Shown here in pieces: positions 30,354 to 37,776 of a stretch of DNA of 64,000 nt. Position 1 is the stretch's first letter; every line of letters begins with the position of its first letter. This stretch comes from Bin76 sp963665765. GTDB lineage: Bacteria; Actinomycetota; Acidimicrobiia; Spongiisociales; ZC4RG35. A program made the position numbers and the translations under genes. The stretch is taken from contig OY762464.1 in NCBI GenBank assembly GCA_963665765.1, positions 1,116,001-1,180,000 of the forward strand, in the 5' to 3' direction. The notes under the pieces were generated by a model that saw only the letters and a list, made by a program, of their open reading frames with translations, made no database searches and was not told the DNA's origin.

Positions 30354-31735
30354 CCGAACCTGCCGAACTCGTCCCACAGGTTACGCCAAGGGCGATTCTG
30401 GTAGGCGATCCGTTTGATGTTGATCAGATGCAATGCGGTGATGTTGTCCGAGGATATCGAGCCCGACCAGGTGCCGGTGCCCAACATGAAACTGGGCTCC
30501 AGATCCACCGAATACCCCATGCCGCCATACAGGCAGGGGGTGTTGACCAGAATCCGTCCGGTGGGAAGCCTTCCGAACAACGCCACCTCGTCGGGATCGT
30601 GGGAATGCACCGCCGAGGTGTGTCCCAGGCCGCCGAAGTCGAGAACCTCCTCGCATCGGCGAAAACCGGCCGCCCGGTCGGCCGCCTCATAGAAGGCCAG
30701 CACCGGGTTCAGTTTTTCGTGCGAAAGCGGATCCTCCCGACCCACCGCCTCCAACTCGGCTATCAGCACCCGGGTACGGGGTGGGACGTCAAAGCCGGCC
30801 AACTCGGCCAGTCGGGCCGCCGATTGGCCCACCGTGGAGGGAATGATGCTCCCCCGCTGCCCGAAAATCACCCTCCCCAGCCGGTCGGTCTCCCGGGGGG
30901 TACAGAAATATCCCCCCGCCAGCCGCAGTTCGTTGCGAAGGGCCGAGGCTATGCGCCGATGGGCCACAATCGCCTGCTCGGCCACACAGGCGGTGCCGTA
31001 GTCGAAAGACTTGGAGTTGATGATCTGCTCGGCCACCTCATCCAGCTCGTTGGCCATCGACGGACCCACGTAGACGGGAACATTGCCCGGCCCCACCGCC
31101 AGGGTGGGCTTTCCTGACGAGTAGGCGGACCTCACCATGGCGGTGCCGCCGGTGGCCATCACCACCGAGGTCAAACGATGGCGCATCAACTCCCCGCTGC
31201 CCTCCAGGGTCACTTCGGTGAGGCAACTTATCAGACCTTTGGGGGCGCCGGCCGCCTCGGCGGCTTCGGCCATAATGCGGGCCGTCTCCGCGCAGCACCT
31301 CACCGACCGCGGATGGGGAGCACACACGATGGCATTGCCGGACTTGACCGCCGAGAGCACCTTGAATATCACCGTGGAGGTGGGGTTGGTCACCGGAATC
31401 AGGGCGGCCACCACTCCCATGGGCTCGCCCACCCCCATCACCTTGGTGGTCTCGTCGTGCCACAGAACTCCCACACAGCGGATGTTTCGCAACCACTCCC
31501 ACACTCCCAGGGCGTTGAACAGGTTCTTGTAGAGCTTGTCCCGGGCGTTTCCGTACCGGGTCTCGGTGGCGGCCATCTCTCCCAAACGGCCGCATTCGGG
31601 CTCGATGGCGACCACCATCGCCTCCACGATCCGATCGATGGTCTCTTGGGACGCGCCCTTGAACTTGTCGAAGGCGGCCCGGGCGCCGATAACCGCCTGT
31701 CGAGCCTGGGCGATGCTGCGAAGATCGGCATCCAT
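30350..31735 (-). CDS. CoA-acylating aldehyde dehydrogenase (PduP/EutE/AdhE-N type)
   Basis: 461 aa. PVTNPTSTVIFKVLSAVKSG and NAIVCAPHPRS are the CoA-dependent aldehyde dehydrogenase landmarks; the nucleophile Cys is in FDYGTACVAEQAIV; NITALHLINIKRIAYQNRPW is the C-terminus shared with AdhE-like enzymes. It converts an aldehyde, CoA and NAD+ to acyl-CoA and NADH, the core step of most metabolosomes. ATG 31735 is preferred (2 bases after the previous stop) and it is followed by a helical N-terminus (DLRSIAQARQAVIGARAAF) that could serve as encapsulation tag. No PduL/Pta partner is in the window. Confidence 0.9.
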   Translation of the reverse strand: MDADLRSIAQARQAVIGARAAFDKFKGASQETIDRIVEAMVVAIEPECGRLGEMAATETRYGNARDKLYKNLFNALGVWEWLRNIRCVGVLWHDETTKVMGVGEPMGVVAALIPVTNPTSTVIFKVLSAVKSGNAIVCAPHPRSVRCCAETARIMAEAAEAAGAPKGLISCLTEVTLEGSGELMRHRLTSVVMATGGTAMVRSAYSSGKPTLAVGPGNVPVYVGPSMANELDEVAEQIINSKSFDYGTACVAEQAIVAHRRIASALRNELRLAGGYFCTPRETDRLGRVIFGQRGSIIPSTVGQSAARLAELAGFDVPPRTRVLIAELEAVGREDPLSHEKLNPVLAFYEAADRAAGFRRCEEVLDFGGLGHTSAVHSHDPDEVALFGRLPTGRILVNTPCLYGGMGYSVDLEPSFMLGTGTWSGSISSDNITALHLINIKRIAYQNRPWRNLWDEFGRFG

Positions 31736-31737
31736 TC

Positions 31738-32868
31738 CTAGCTCGCCCTTCCCACGGCTCGCCTGACCGCGTCGAGATCGGCGTCCGCCCAACCCAATGC
31801 CTCCAGCCGACGTCCCTCGGCCCTCAGGTCACGCCGGCACATGGCCGACACCAGGGTCACGATCGAGGAGGTGACCGGAACCGGAACAGACGCCAGGGCG
31901 GCCGCCGAGCAGAGCGGCACCAGCGACCCGGCCGTCCCGTCCAGCACTGCTTCGGACAAGGCATCCCCACCGAGTCCCGACGGGGCCTCGCTGATCGGCG
32001 CCGGCGGGGTCCGCACTCCCCAGCGAGCCGCCACCGCCGACCGCTCCGCCGCCAGGGCCGCCAGCAACGCTCCCATCCGGGAGGAAGGGACTGGGGGTTG
32101 GGGAAGGGGTGTCGCCCCGGGGAGCAACTCCTCGGGCGCCCGGCGGGTCAGAGGGCCGTCCAGGATGCCGGCCGGCGCCACCGACCAGGAACTCTCGGTG
32201 AGGCTGGTGTGGAGGACGGTGGGCAAAAGCTCGGTGACAGGGAAAAAACCCGCCAGGGATTCTCGGACGGACGGGCCCCGTTCGGCGGGATAGACGGCCA
32301 GGGCCGACCGGGTGGGAGGCTGTGACCAACGCAGACGCCCCCATCCCGCCGCGGTAACCGAAAAGGGACAGTTTGCCATCTCGACCAGGGTCACCCCGTC
32401 ACTCGACCCTCCCACCCGAAGCCACCATGCCATCTCCAAAGCGCCGAAGGTCCTGCCCGGCGCCACGGCCACCGTCTGTCCCTCGTTCAGCAACCCAGAA
32501 AGCCGCATGCCCACCGCTCGCTGGTGAGTCACCGAACCCACCACCACCACCAGGTCCGCCCCCACCACCGCCTGGTCGATCCAGGCAACGGGTGCGATGG
32601 CGTGCTCGTCTTCGGCATCCACCCGAAAGTTGCCCACCGGGCCGTCCCCCCTCACCGCGATTCCGGAGGCTCCCAGGGCAGCCGCTTCTTCTCCGCTCGA
32701 CACCCACCAGCGTACCCGGGCGCCCTCCGCGGCAAACCCGGCCGCGAAAGCCCAAGCCTGGGCCCCCGATCCCAACACCGCCACCTCCCGCCAAGTTGCC
32801 GCGGGGGTCGGGTGTTCGGAGGAAGCGGCGCTCAGGGCGGCGACTACTGCCTCGAAGTCAGACAACAC
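31738..32868 (-). CDS. Opine/octopine-dehydrogenase-like NAD(P)-binding protein in BMC operon
   Basis: 376 aa. N-terminal Rossmann fold with VAVLGSGAQAWAFAAGFAAE and VVGADLVVVVGSVTHQRAVG, then APGRTFGALEMAWWLRVGG, the order seen in the octopine/nopaline dehydrogenase and 2-ketopantoate-reductase-like superfamily. The C-terminal half is Ala/Pro-rich and not clearly recognised. Opine dehydrogenases couple an amino acid and a 2-keto acid with NAD(P)H or run in reverse. Its position between shell genes and the aldehyde dehydrogenase suggests a role in making or consuming the encapsulated substrate. Function is inference. Confidence 0.55.
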   Translation of the reverse strand: MLSDFEAVVAALSAASSEHPTPAATWREVAVLGSGAQAWAFAAGFAAEGARVRWWVSSGEEAAALGASGIAVRGDGPVGNFRVDAEDEHAIAPVAWIDQAVVGADLVVVVGSVTHQRAVGMRLSGLLNEGQTVAVAPGRTFGALEMAWWLRVGGSSDGVTLVEMANCPFSVTAAGWGRLRWSQPPTRSALAVYPAERGPSVRESLAGFFPVTELLPTVLHTSLTESSWSVAPAGILDGPLTRRAPEELLPGATPLPQPPVPSSRMGALLAALAAERSAVAARWGVRTPPAPISEAPSGLGGDALSEAVLDGTAGSLVPLCSAAALASVPVPVTSSIVTLVSAMCRRDLRAEGRRLEALGWADADLDAVRRAVGRAS

Positions 32869-32887
32869 TCAATGCCGGGCGGCGGTT

Positions 32888-33172
32888 TCAGGACCCTCCG
32901 CCCAATTGGGGAAGCATCTCGACTCCCGCATCGGGTCGGGCGATGACGTGCACCGCCACCACTTCACCAACCTTGTTGGCAGCCACCGCTCCCGCGTCGG
33001 TCGCGGCCTTGACCGCCCCGACTTCTCCTCGCACGAAGACCGACACCAGGCCGCCTCCGATCTTTTCCAGGGCCACCAAATCGACATTGGCGGATTTCAG
33101 CATGGCATCGGCGGATTCCACCGCGGCGACCATGCCCCGGGTTTCAATCATGCCTAAAGCTATTTTGTCCAA
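32888..33172 (-). CDS. BMC-H hexameric shell protein
   Basis: 94 aa, TTG start supported by AAAGGAG 5 bases upstream. ALGMIETRGMVAAVESADAM, LVALEKIGGGLVSVFVRGEV and AAVKAATDAGA-like EVGAVKAATDAGAVAANKVG form a single Pfam-type BMC domain. It tiles the flat facets of the shell as a hexamer; the small residues GGG in the pore loop suggest a small-molecule pore. Confidence 0.92.
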   Translation of the reverse strand: MDKIALGMIETRGMVAAVESADAMLKSANVDLVALEKIGGGLVSVFVRGEVGAVKAATDAGAVAANKVGEVVAVHVIARPDAGVEMLPQLGGGS

Positions 33173-33232
33173 GGTTTCTCCTTTAGTTCGGCTATCGGAG
33201 GGGCCACTGGGGTCCCGGTTTCGGTCGGTCTC

Positions 33233-33493
33233 TTATTCGGCTCTGTGCACCTCATCAACGATCATCACCGCCGCCGCGTCGGTGGGAAGGCCCCGCAACG
33301 TCACGGCCTGTCGGGCGGACGACCCCTCGGCCACCAGCACCAGTTCACCGATCCCCGCTCCCACCGCATCGGCCACCACCGTCTCCGGGCCGTCCACATC
33401 CTGGAGCGAGGTCACCAACAACAAGGTCACCCGCTGCAGACCGGGGTCTTTGATGGTCCCGGTTACCTTTCCCTTGACCCTGCACAGCCGCAT
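33233..33493 (-). CDS. BMC-P pentameric vertex protein (EutN/CcmL-like)
   Basis: 86 aa. MRLCRVKGKVTGTIKDPGLQ and LLLVTSLQDVD open the EutN/CcmL beta-barrel, ADAVGAGIGELVLVAEGSSA is its conserved core, and VMIVDEVHRAE ends it. Pentamers of this protein cap the vertices of the polyhedral shell. It starts 3 bases after the glutamine-synthetase-like gene, confirming that this ligase belongs to the same operon. Confidence 0.92.
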   Translation of the reverse strand: MRLCRVKGKVTGTIKDPGLQRVTLLLVTSLQDVDGPETVVADAVGAGIGELVLVAEGSSARQAVTLRGLPTDAAAVMIVDEVHRAE

Positions 33494-33496
33494 CGC

Positions 33497-34807
33497 TCAG
33501 AAGGCTTCCAGATAGCGGTCCCGCTCCACCTGGGTCACATCATCGCGCCACCCGTCCGGATCGGACTCCACCATGAAATTGTGCTCACGCTCCGCCTGCT
33601 GTGCCAGGGTGATGCGCAGCGGCTCGGAGAGGACCTCGGCAATCAGATCGGAGTTGCGGAACAACTCCAAGGCAGTGGGGATGTCGCTGGGAAGCGGCTG
33701 GTGGCGGGATGACGCATAACCGTCCCCGAGTTCCTTCTCGGTGGGCCGGGCGCCGGTGGCGATCCCCTTGAGACCGGCCGCCACCTGGACCGCGGCCAGC
33801 AGGTAGGGGTTGGCGTCGGATGCGCCGTCCCGCTGCTCAATGCGCACCGCGCTGTCACTTCCCTCGATCACCCTCAGCCCGCAGGTCCGGTTGTCACCAC
33901 CCCACGCATTGCTGACCGGGCAGAAGGTGTAGCCCTGGCGACGCTTCATGGAGTTGGGAGTGGGAGCGGAGATCAGAGCGGTCTCCGCCATATGCTGCTG
34001 CAGTCCCCCCAGGTAGGAACGTCCCAACGCCGAGAGCCGGCCCCCGTCCGAGAAGACGTTCCTGCCGTCTCGCCACAACGACTGGTGAAGATGGAAGCTG
34101 TTGCCTGATTCCCCGAAGAACGGCTTGGCCATGAAGGAGGCCAGCATTCCGTGGTTGTAGGCGATCTCTTTGACGCAATTGCGAAAAAGCATGGCATTGT
34201 CGGCCGAAACCATGGCTTCCCGATAGCGGAGATTGATCTCTATCTGCCCGGGGGCGTACTCAGGATTGGACATCTCCACCTGGATGCCCATCTCGCTGCA
34301 CAGATTGCGGATCGGACCCACCACATGTTCGAACATGGCGCCCCGCGCCAGGCCGTAGACGGAGATTCCCGAATCCACCAGTTCCTTGGTCTCCAAATCA
34401 AGCAGGTAGAACTCGAATTCCACTCCGGTCATCACCTGATAGCCCTGCTCGGCGGCCCGGGCCAGTTGCTCCACCAGCACATTGCGGGGGTCAACCGCCA
34501 CCGGACTTCCGTCCATCTCCTCGGCGCGGCCCAACACCAGCACCACCCCCTCCTCCCAGGGGACCGGCCTCATGGTCTCGGGCATGGGAACGATGTGGAA
34601 GTCGGCGTAGCCGTTGTCGAAATTGGCATAGGGGGTGTCCCAGATGTCGTTGGTCACGTCCATCTGGAATATGGCGTTGCACATTCCCACCCCATGACTG
34701 AATTCCTCCCAGACCCCGGCCTGAATCCGCTTCCCTCGGGCGATGGCGTTCAGATCCCCCAGAGCCAGTACAACGGTGTGAGTGCCTTCCGGCAACGGAT
34801 GCGCCAC
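33497..34807 (-). CDS. Glutamine-synthetase-family ligase (PuuA/gamma-glutamylamide-synthetase-like) of BMC operon
   Basis: 436 aa. GVEFEFYLLDLETK, EYAPGQIEINLRY and FMAKPFFGESGNSFHLHQSL supply metal and glutamate ligands; CPVSNAWGGDNRTCGLRV and VRIEQRDGASDANPYLLAA are typical of the type III, PuuA-like branch. Such enzymes link glutamate to an amine with ATP. It lies first in the BMC operon, 70 bases from the divergent flavin oxidase. I infer that it glutamylates a (poly)amine or amino alcohol before or after oxidation; housekeeping GlnA is less likely because of length and context. Confidence 0.82.
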   Translation of the reverse strand: MAHPLPEGTHTVVLALGDLNAIARGKRIQAGVWEEFSHGVGMCNAIFQMDVTNDIWDTPYANFDNGYADFHIVPMPETMRPVPWEEGVVLVLGRAEEMDGSPVAVDPRNVLVEQLARAAEQGYQVMTGVEFEFYLLDLETKELVDSGISVYGLARGAMFEHVVGPIRNLCSEMGIQVEMSNPEYAPGQIEINLRYREAMVSADNAMLFRNCVKEIAYNHGMLASFMAKPFFGESGNSFHLHQSLWRDGRNVFSDGGRLSALGRSYLGGLQQHMAETALISAPTPNSMKRRQGYTFCPVSNAWGGDNRTCGLRVIEGSDSAVRIEQRDGASDANPYLLAAVQVAAGLKGIATGARPTEKELGDGYASSRHQPLPSDIPTALELFRNSDLIAEVLSEPLRITLAQQAEREHNFMVESDPDGWRDDVTQVERDRYLEAF

Positions 34808-34877
34808 GGAACTCTCCTCTCTATAACTCTTTGTTGTTGTCGAGGTCGGCTATAACTAACTGCCTGCCGCCTATACC
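34808..34877. promoter_or_regulatory. Bidirectional promoter region of BMC operon and flavin oxidase gene
   Basis: Seventy bases between the divergent starts. They contain two TATAAC-like hexamers (about 34828 and 34850) and the AT-rich TAACTCTTTGTTG, in contrast to GC-rich flanks. Both units are probably controlled together from here. No regulator gene is adjacent. Confidence 0.45.
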
Positions 34878-36062
34878 ATGATAGTGGAAGACGCTCCGAG
34901 CCGGGCCTGGAGGAAGGCATTGAGACGAGCCGTGGAAGCGGTGGTAGTGGGCGCCGGGATCGCCGGCGCCATGAGCGCCCTGCATCTCCGCCGAGCCGGA
35001 TTGTCGGTGCGCCTGGTTGATACCTGGGAGCCCGGCCACGCCCGGGCCGCCTCCGCCGGAACCCATCGCCTGATCCGCTCCACCCATGGAACCGACGAGC
35101 TCTACACCCTGTGGAGCAGGGAGGCTCGCCTCCGCTGGATGGAATTGTCCCAAGCATTGGGGCAACGTCTCTATTACGAATCGGGAGTGGTGGTCCTGGC
35201 TGCCGAAGGTCACTCCGAGTGGGAAGACGCCACCCAAGACACCTTTTCACGCCTGGGGATACCTTTCTTTGTCGTTCCCCCCCACGAATTGCCCATTCGA
35301 CTGCCGGTGGTGAACCCGCGGGGAATCGCCTACGGCCTGTGGGAGCCCGAGGCGGGATTCATCATGTCCCGAGACGCCCTGCTGGCCATCGTGGAACTGT
35401 TTCGGTCGGAAGGAGGAGAGTTGGCCAGAGGAAGGGTGGAAACCGACGAGGATGAACGGCCGATTCTCAACGGAAGGCCTCTTCAGGCCGATCTGGTGGT
35501 GATGGCCTGCGGCGCCTGGATGGGAAAGCTCTTTCCGCGCACCCTGGGCAGGCTCTTGACCATCGTCCGCCAAGACGTGATCATGGTGTCGCCGCCGGCG
35601 GGAGACACCCGCTACGACTGGCGGAACATGCCGGGCTGGATAGACCACGGCTACCCCGCCTATGGCGTCCCGGCGGCCAAGGGTCACGGATTCAAGGCGG
35701 CCTTCGCCTGGCATCACGGGATGATGGACATCGACCGGTCCGACCGAGTCACCGACCCTTCCACCGTGGCGCGCTGTCGCCGCTATCTGGCCACCCGTTT
35801 CCCCGAACTGGCCGATTCGGTGATAACCGACCAGAAGGTGTGCCAAATCGTCAACACGCCCGACCGTCATTTCATTATCGACCGCCATCCCCATCAAGAA
35901 AACTTGGTGCTGGTCACCGGCGGATCGGGACACCTCTACAAACACGGGCCGGTGCTGGGAGACTATGTGGCGGGGTTTGCCGTCGGAAAGCATGGAACCG
36001 ACCGGCGCTTCCGATTGGACCATCCCCGCACCGGAGCATCGCCCGCCGACGACCCCCAGTAA
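34878..36062 (+). CDS. FAD-dependent amine/sarcosine oxidase (MSOX/MTOX-like)
   Basis: 394 aa. The dinucleotide-binding motif VVVGAGIAGAMSALHLRRAG starts near residue 22. The C-terminal CQIVNTPDRHFIIDRHP has a Cys at the position that carries covalent FAD in monomeric sarcosine oxidase and N-methyltryptophan oxidase, followed by VLVTGGSGHLYKHGPVLGDY. These enzymes oxidise secondary amines to an aldehyde, amine and H2O2. Divergent from the BMC operon, it is a candidate source of the aldehyde handled by the encapsulated dehydrogenase. It has no encapsulation tag that I can see. Confidence 0.82.
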   Translation: MIVEDAPSRAWRKALRRAVEAVVVGAGIAGAMSALHLRRAGLSVRLVDTWEPGHARAASAGTHRLIRSTHGTDELYTLWSREARLRWMELSQALGQRLYYESGVVVLAAEGHSEWEDATQDTFSRLGIPFFVVPPHELPIRLPVVNPRGIAYGLWEPEAGFIMSRDALLAIVELFRSEGGELARGRVETDEDERPILNGRPLQADLVVMACGAWMGKLFPRTLGRLLTIVRQDVIMVSPPAGDTRYDWRNMPGWIDHGYPAYGVPAAKGHGFKAAFAWHHGMMDIDRSDRVTDPSTVARCRRYLATRFPELADSVITDQKVCQIVNTPDRHFIIDRHPHQENLVLVTGGSGHLYKHGPVLGDYVAGFAVGKHGTDRRFRLDHPRTGASPADDPQ

Positions 36063-36069
36063 AGGGCTT

Positions 36070-36093
36070 GGGGGCCGGACCATGCCGGACCCC
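36070..36093 (+). terminator. Possible terminator hairpin after the flavin oxidase gene
   Basis: GGGGCCGG and CCGGACCCC form a stem just after the stop codon. No T run follows, so if it terminates it is not a canonical one. The remaining 230 bases to dnaB hold a short inverted repeat TGTCA-CACCCC-TGACA near 36104 and a purine-rich stretch, presumably the dnaB promoter area. Confidence 0.4.
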
Positions 36094-36323
36094 TTCCGAG
36101 GTGTCACACCCCTGACATAGGCTGTGACTTGTCAAAAAACCGGCCCGAACCAAACAAAAAACCCACAAAGTTGCCAAAACTCCGACCCAACCCCCCAACC
36201 AACCTAATAGATCCATGGTTTTTGGCCTGCAGACGACCAAAGCGGTCTCCAAATCGCGAAAAATCCCCTCCTACCTTTGGTTGATAAATGTCCTCGCCCC
36301 ATTTCACCCCCTGAGTCGCTGCC

Positions 36324-37745
36324 ATGGCATATGACCGATATCCCGAAGACGGGCACCTGGACGAGGCCCCTCCGGAAGCTCGTCGAAATCGGGTGGGGCG
36401 GGTGCCCCCCCACTCCCGTGAAGCCGAGCAGTCGGTGCTGGGGGCCATACTGCTGAGCAGATCCGCCACCTACCAGGTGATGGAACGGCTGGAGGCCGAC
36501 GATTTCTACGAGCCGATCCACGGGCTGGTGTTCGAGGCCGCCCGGCGACTGTTCGACGAGAGCAGGGCAATAGATGTCCTGACCCTGGCCGAAGAACTGC
36601 GCCGCACCGACTCCCTGGAGAAAATCGGCGGACACGAGCGGCTGGCGGACCTGAGCCAGAGCGTTCCCAACATTTCCCACGCCGACCGCTATGCCGCAAT
36701 AGTGACGGAGCATGCCCAGCGCCGACGCCTGATCGAGGTGAGTCAGCAGGTAACCGATCTGGCGATGAACCTCGACCGGAGCACCGAGACGGTGGTCGAT
36801 CAGGCTGAGCGGATGATGCTGGAAGTGAACGATCAATCGGTGGAAGAAGGACTTCAGCCGGTGAAGAACCTGATGAGCGGAGTGTTCGAAGACATCGAAC
36901 GTCAGGGAGACCAACTGGTGGGACTGCCCACCGGGCTGAGGGACCTCGACGAGCAGCTCATGGGTCTGAAACCGGGAAGTTTTGTGGTGGTGGCGGGACG
37001 ACCCTCGATGGGAAAATCGGCTTTCGCCCAGACTCTCGCCTCTCACACCGCTCAAAACGGCGGGGTGGTGGCGCTGTTTTCCCTGGAGATGTCCAGATCA
37101 GAGGTATTGACTCGCCTGCTCTCCATGGTGGGCGAGGTGAATTCGTCCCGGATCCGCTCGGGAGTGGCCAACAACCAGCAACTTTGGGACAGGTTGCTTG
37201 AGGCAGGAAGCAGAATCCACGACTGGAAACTCTATCTGGATGATTCTCCCGAACCGACCGTAACCGAGATCCGGGCAAAGTGTCGAAGATTGCGCCAGGA
37301 CGAGGGACTCGATCTGGTCATCGTGGATTACCTGCAGTTGATGCCCTCCGCGGGAGGATCATCTTTCCGCGGAGCCGAGAACCGCCAGCAAGAGATCGCG
37401 GAAGTATCGCGCTCCCTCAAAGGTCTGGCCAGGGAACTTGACATTCCGGTGATCGGGGTCTCCCAGTTGAACCGGGCCGTCGAACTCCGCAAGGACAAGC
37501 GGCCCATGCTGTCCGACCTTCGGGAATCGGGCGCCATCGAACAGGACGCCGACGTCGTGCTCTTTTTGTATCGGGAGGAGTATTACGAAAGAGACAAAAG
37601 GGAAGTTGAGAACCTCGCCGAAGTGCTCATCGCCAAGCACCGATCCGGGCCCACCGGGAAAGTGATGACCACCTTCGCCAAGGAGTACACCCTGTTTCGC
37701 AACCACACCGGGGCCGCTCCGCCGGACGAATACCCGGGCTACTGA
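36324..37745 (+). CDS. dnaB: Replicative DNA helicase DnaB
   Basis: 473 aa. The N-terminal domain has PHSREAEQSVLGAILLS; the RecA-like motor has PTGLRDLDEQLMGLKPGSFV, Walker A GRPSMGKSAFA, SLEMSRSEVLTRLLS, and Walker B LVIVDYLQLM; GVSQLNRAVELRKDKRPMLS and DLRESGAIEQDADVVLFLYR complete the family set. It is the hexameric fork helicase. The length is that of an intein-free DnaB. It is not next to rpsF-ssb-rplI here. Confidence 0.96.
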   Translation: MAYDRYPEDGHLDEAPPEARRNRVGRVPPHSREAEQSVLGAILLSRSATYQVMERLEADDFYEPIHGLVFEAARRLFDESRAIDVLTLAEELRRTDSLEKIGGHERLADLSQSVPNISHADRYAAIVTEHAQRRRLIEVSQQVTDLAMNLDRSTETVVDQAERMMLEVNDQSVEEGLQPVKNLMSGVFEDIERQGDQLVGLPTGLRDLDEQLMGLKPGSFVVVAGRPSMGKSAFAQTLASHTAQNGGVVALFSLEMSRSEVLTRLLSMVGEVNSSRIRSGVANNQQLWDRLLEAGSRIHDWKLYLDDSPEPTVTEIRAKCRRLRQDEGLDLVIVDYLQLMPSAGGSSFRGAENRQQEIAEVSRSLKGLARELDIPVIGVSQLNRAVELRKDKRPMLSDLRESGAIEQDADVVLFLYREEYYERDKREVENLAEVLIAKHRSGPTGKVMTTFAKEYTLFRNHTGAAPPDEYPGY

Positions 37746-37776
37746 CCGGATCCCCCCAACACGGCCTCAACCCCGG

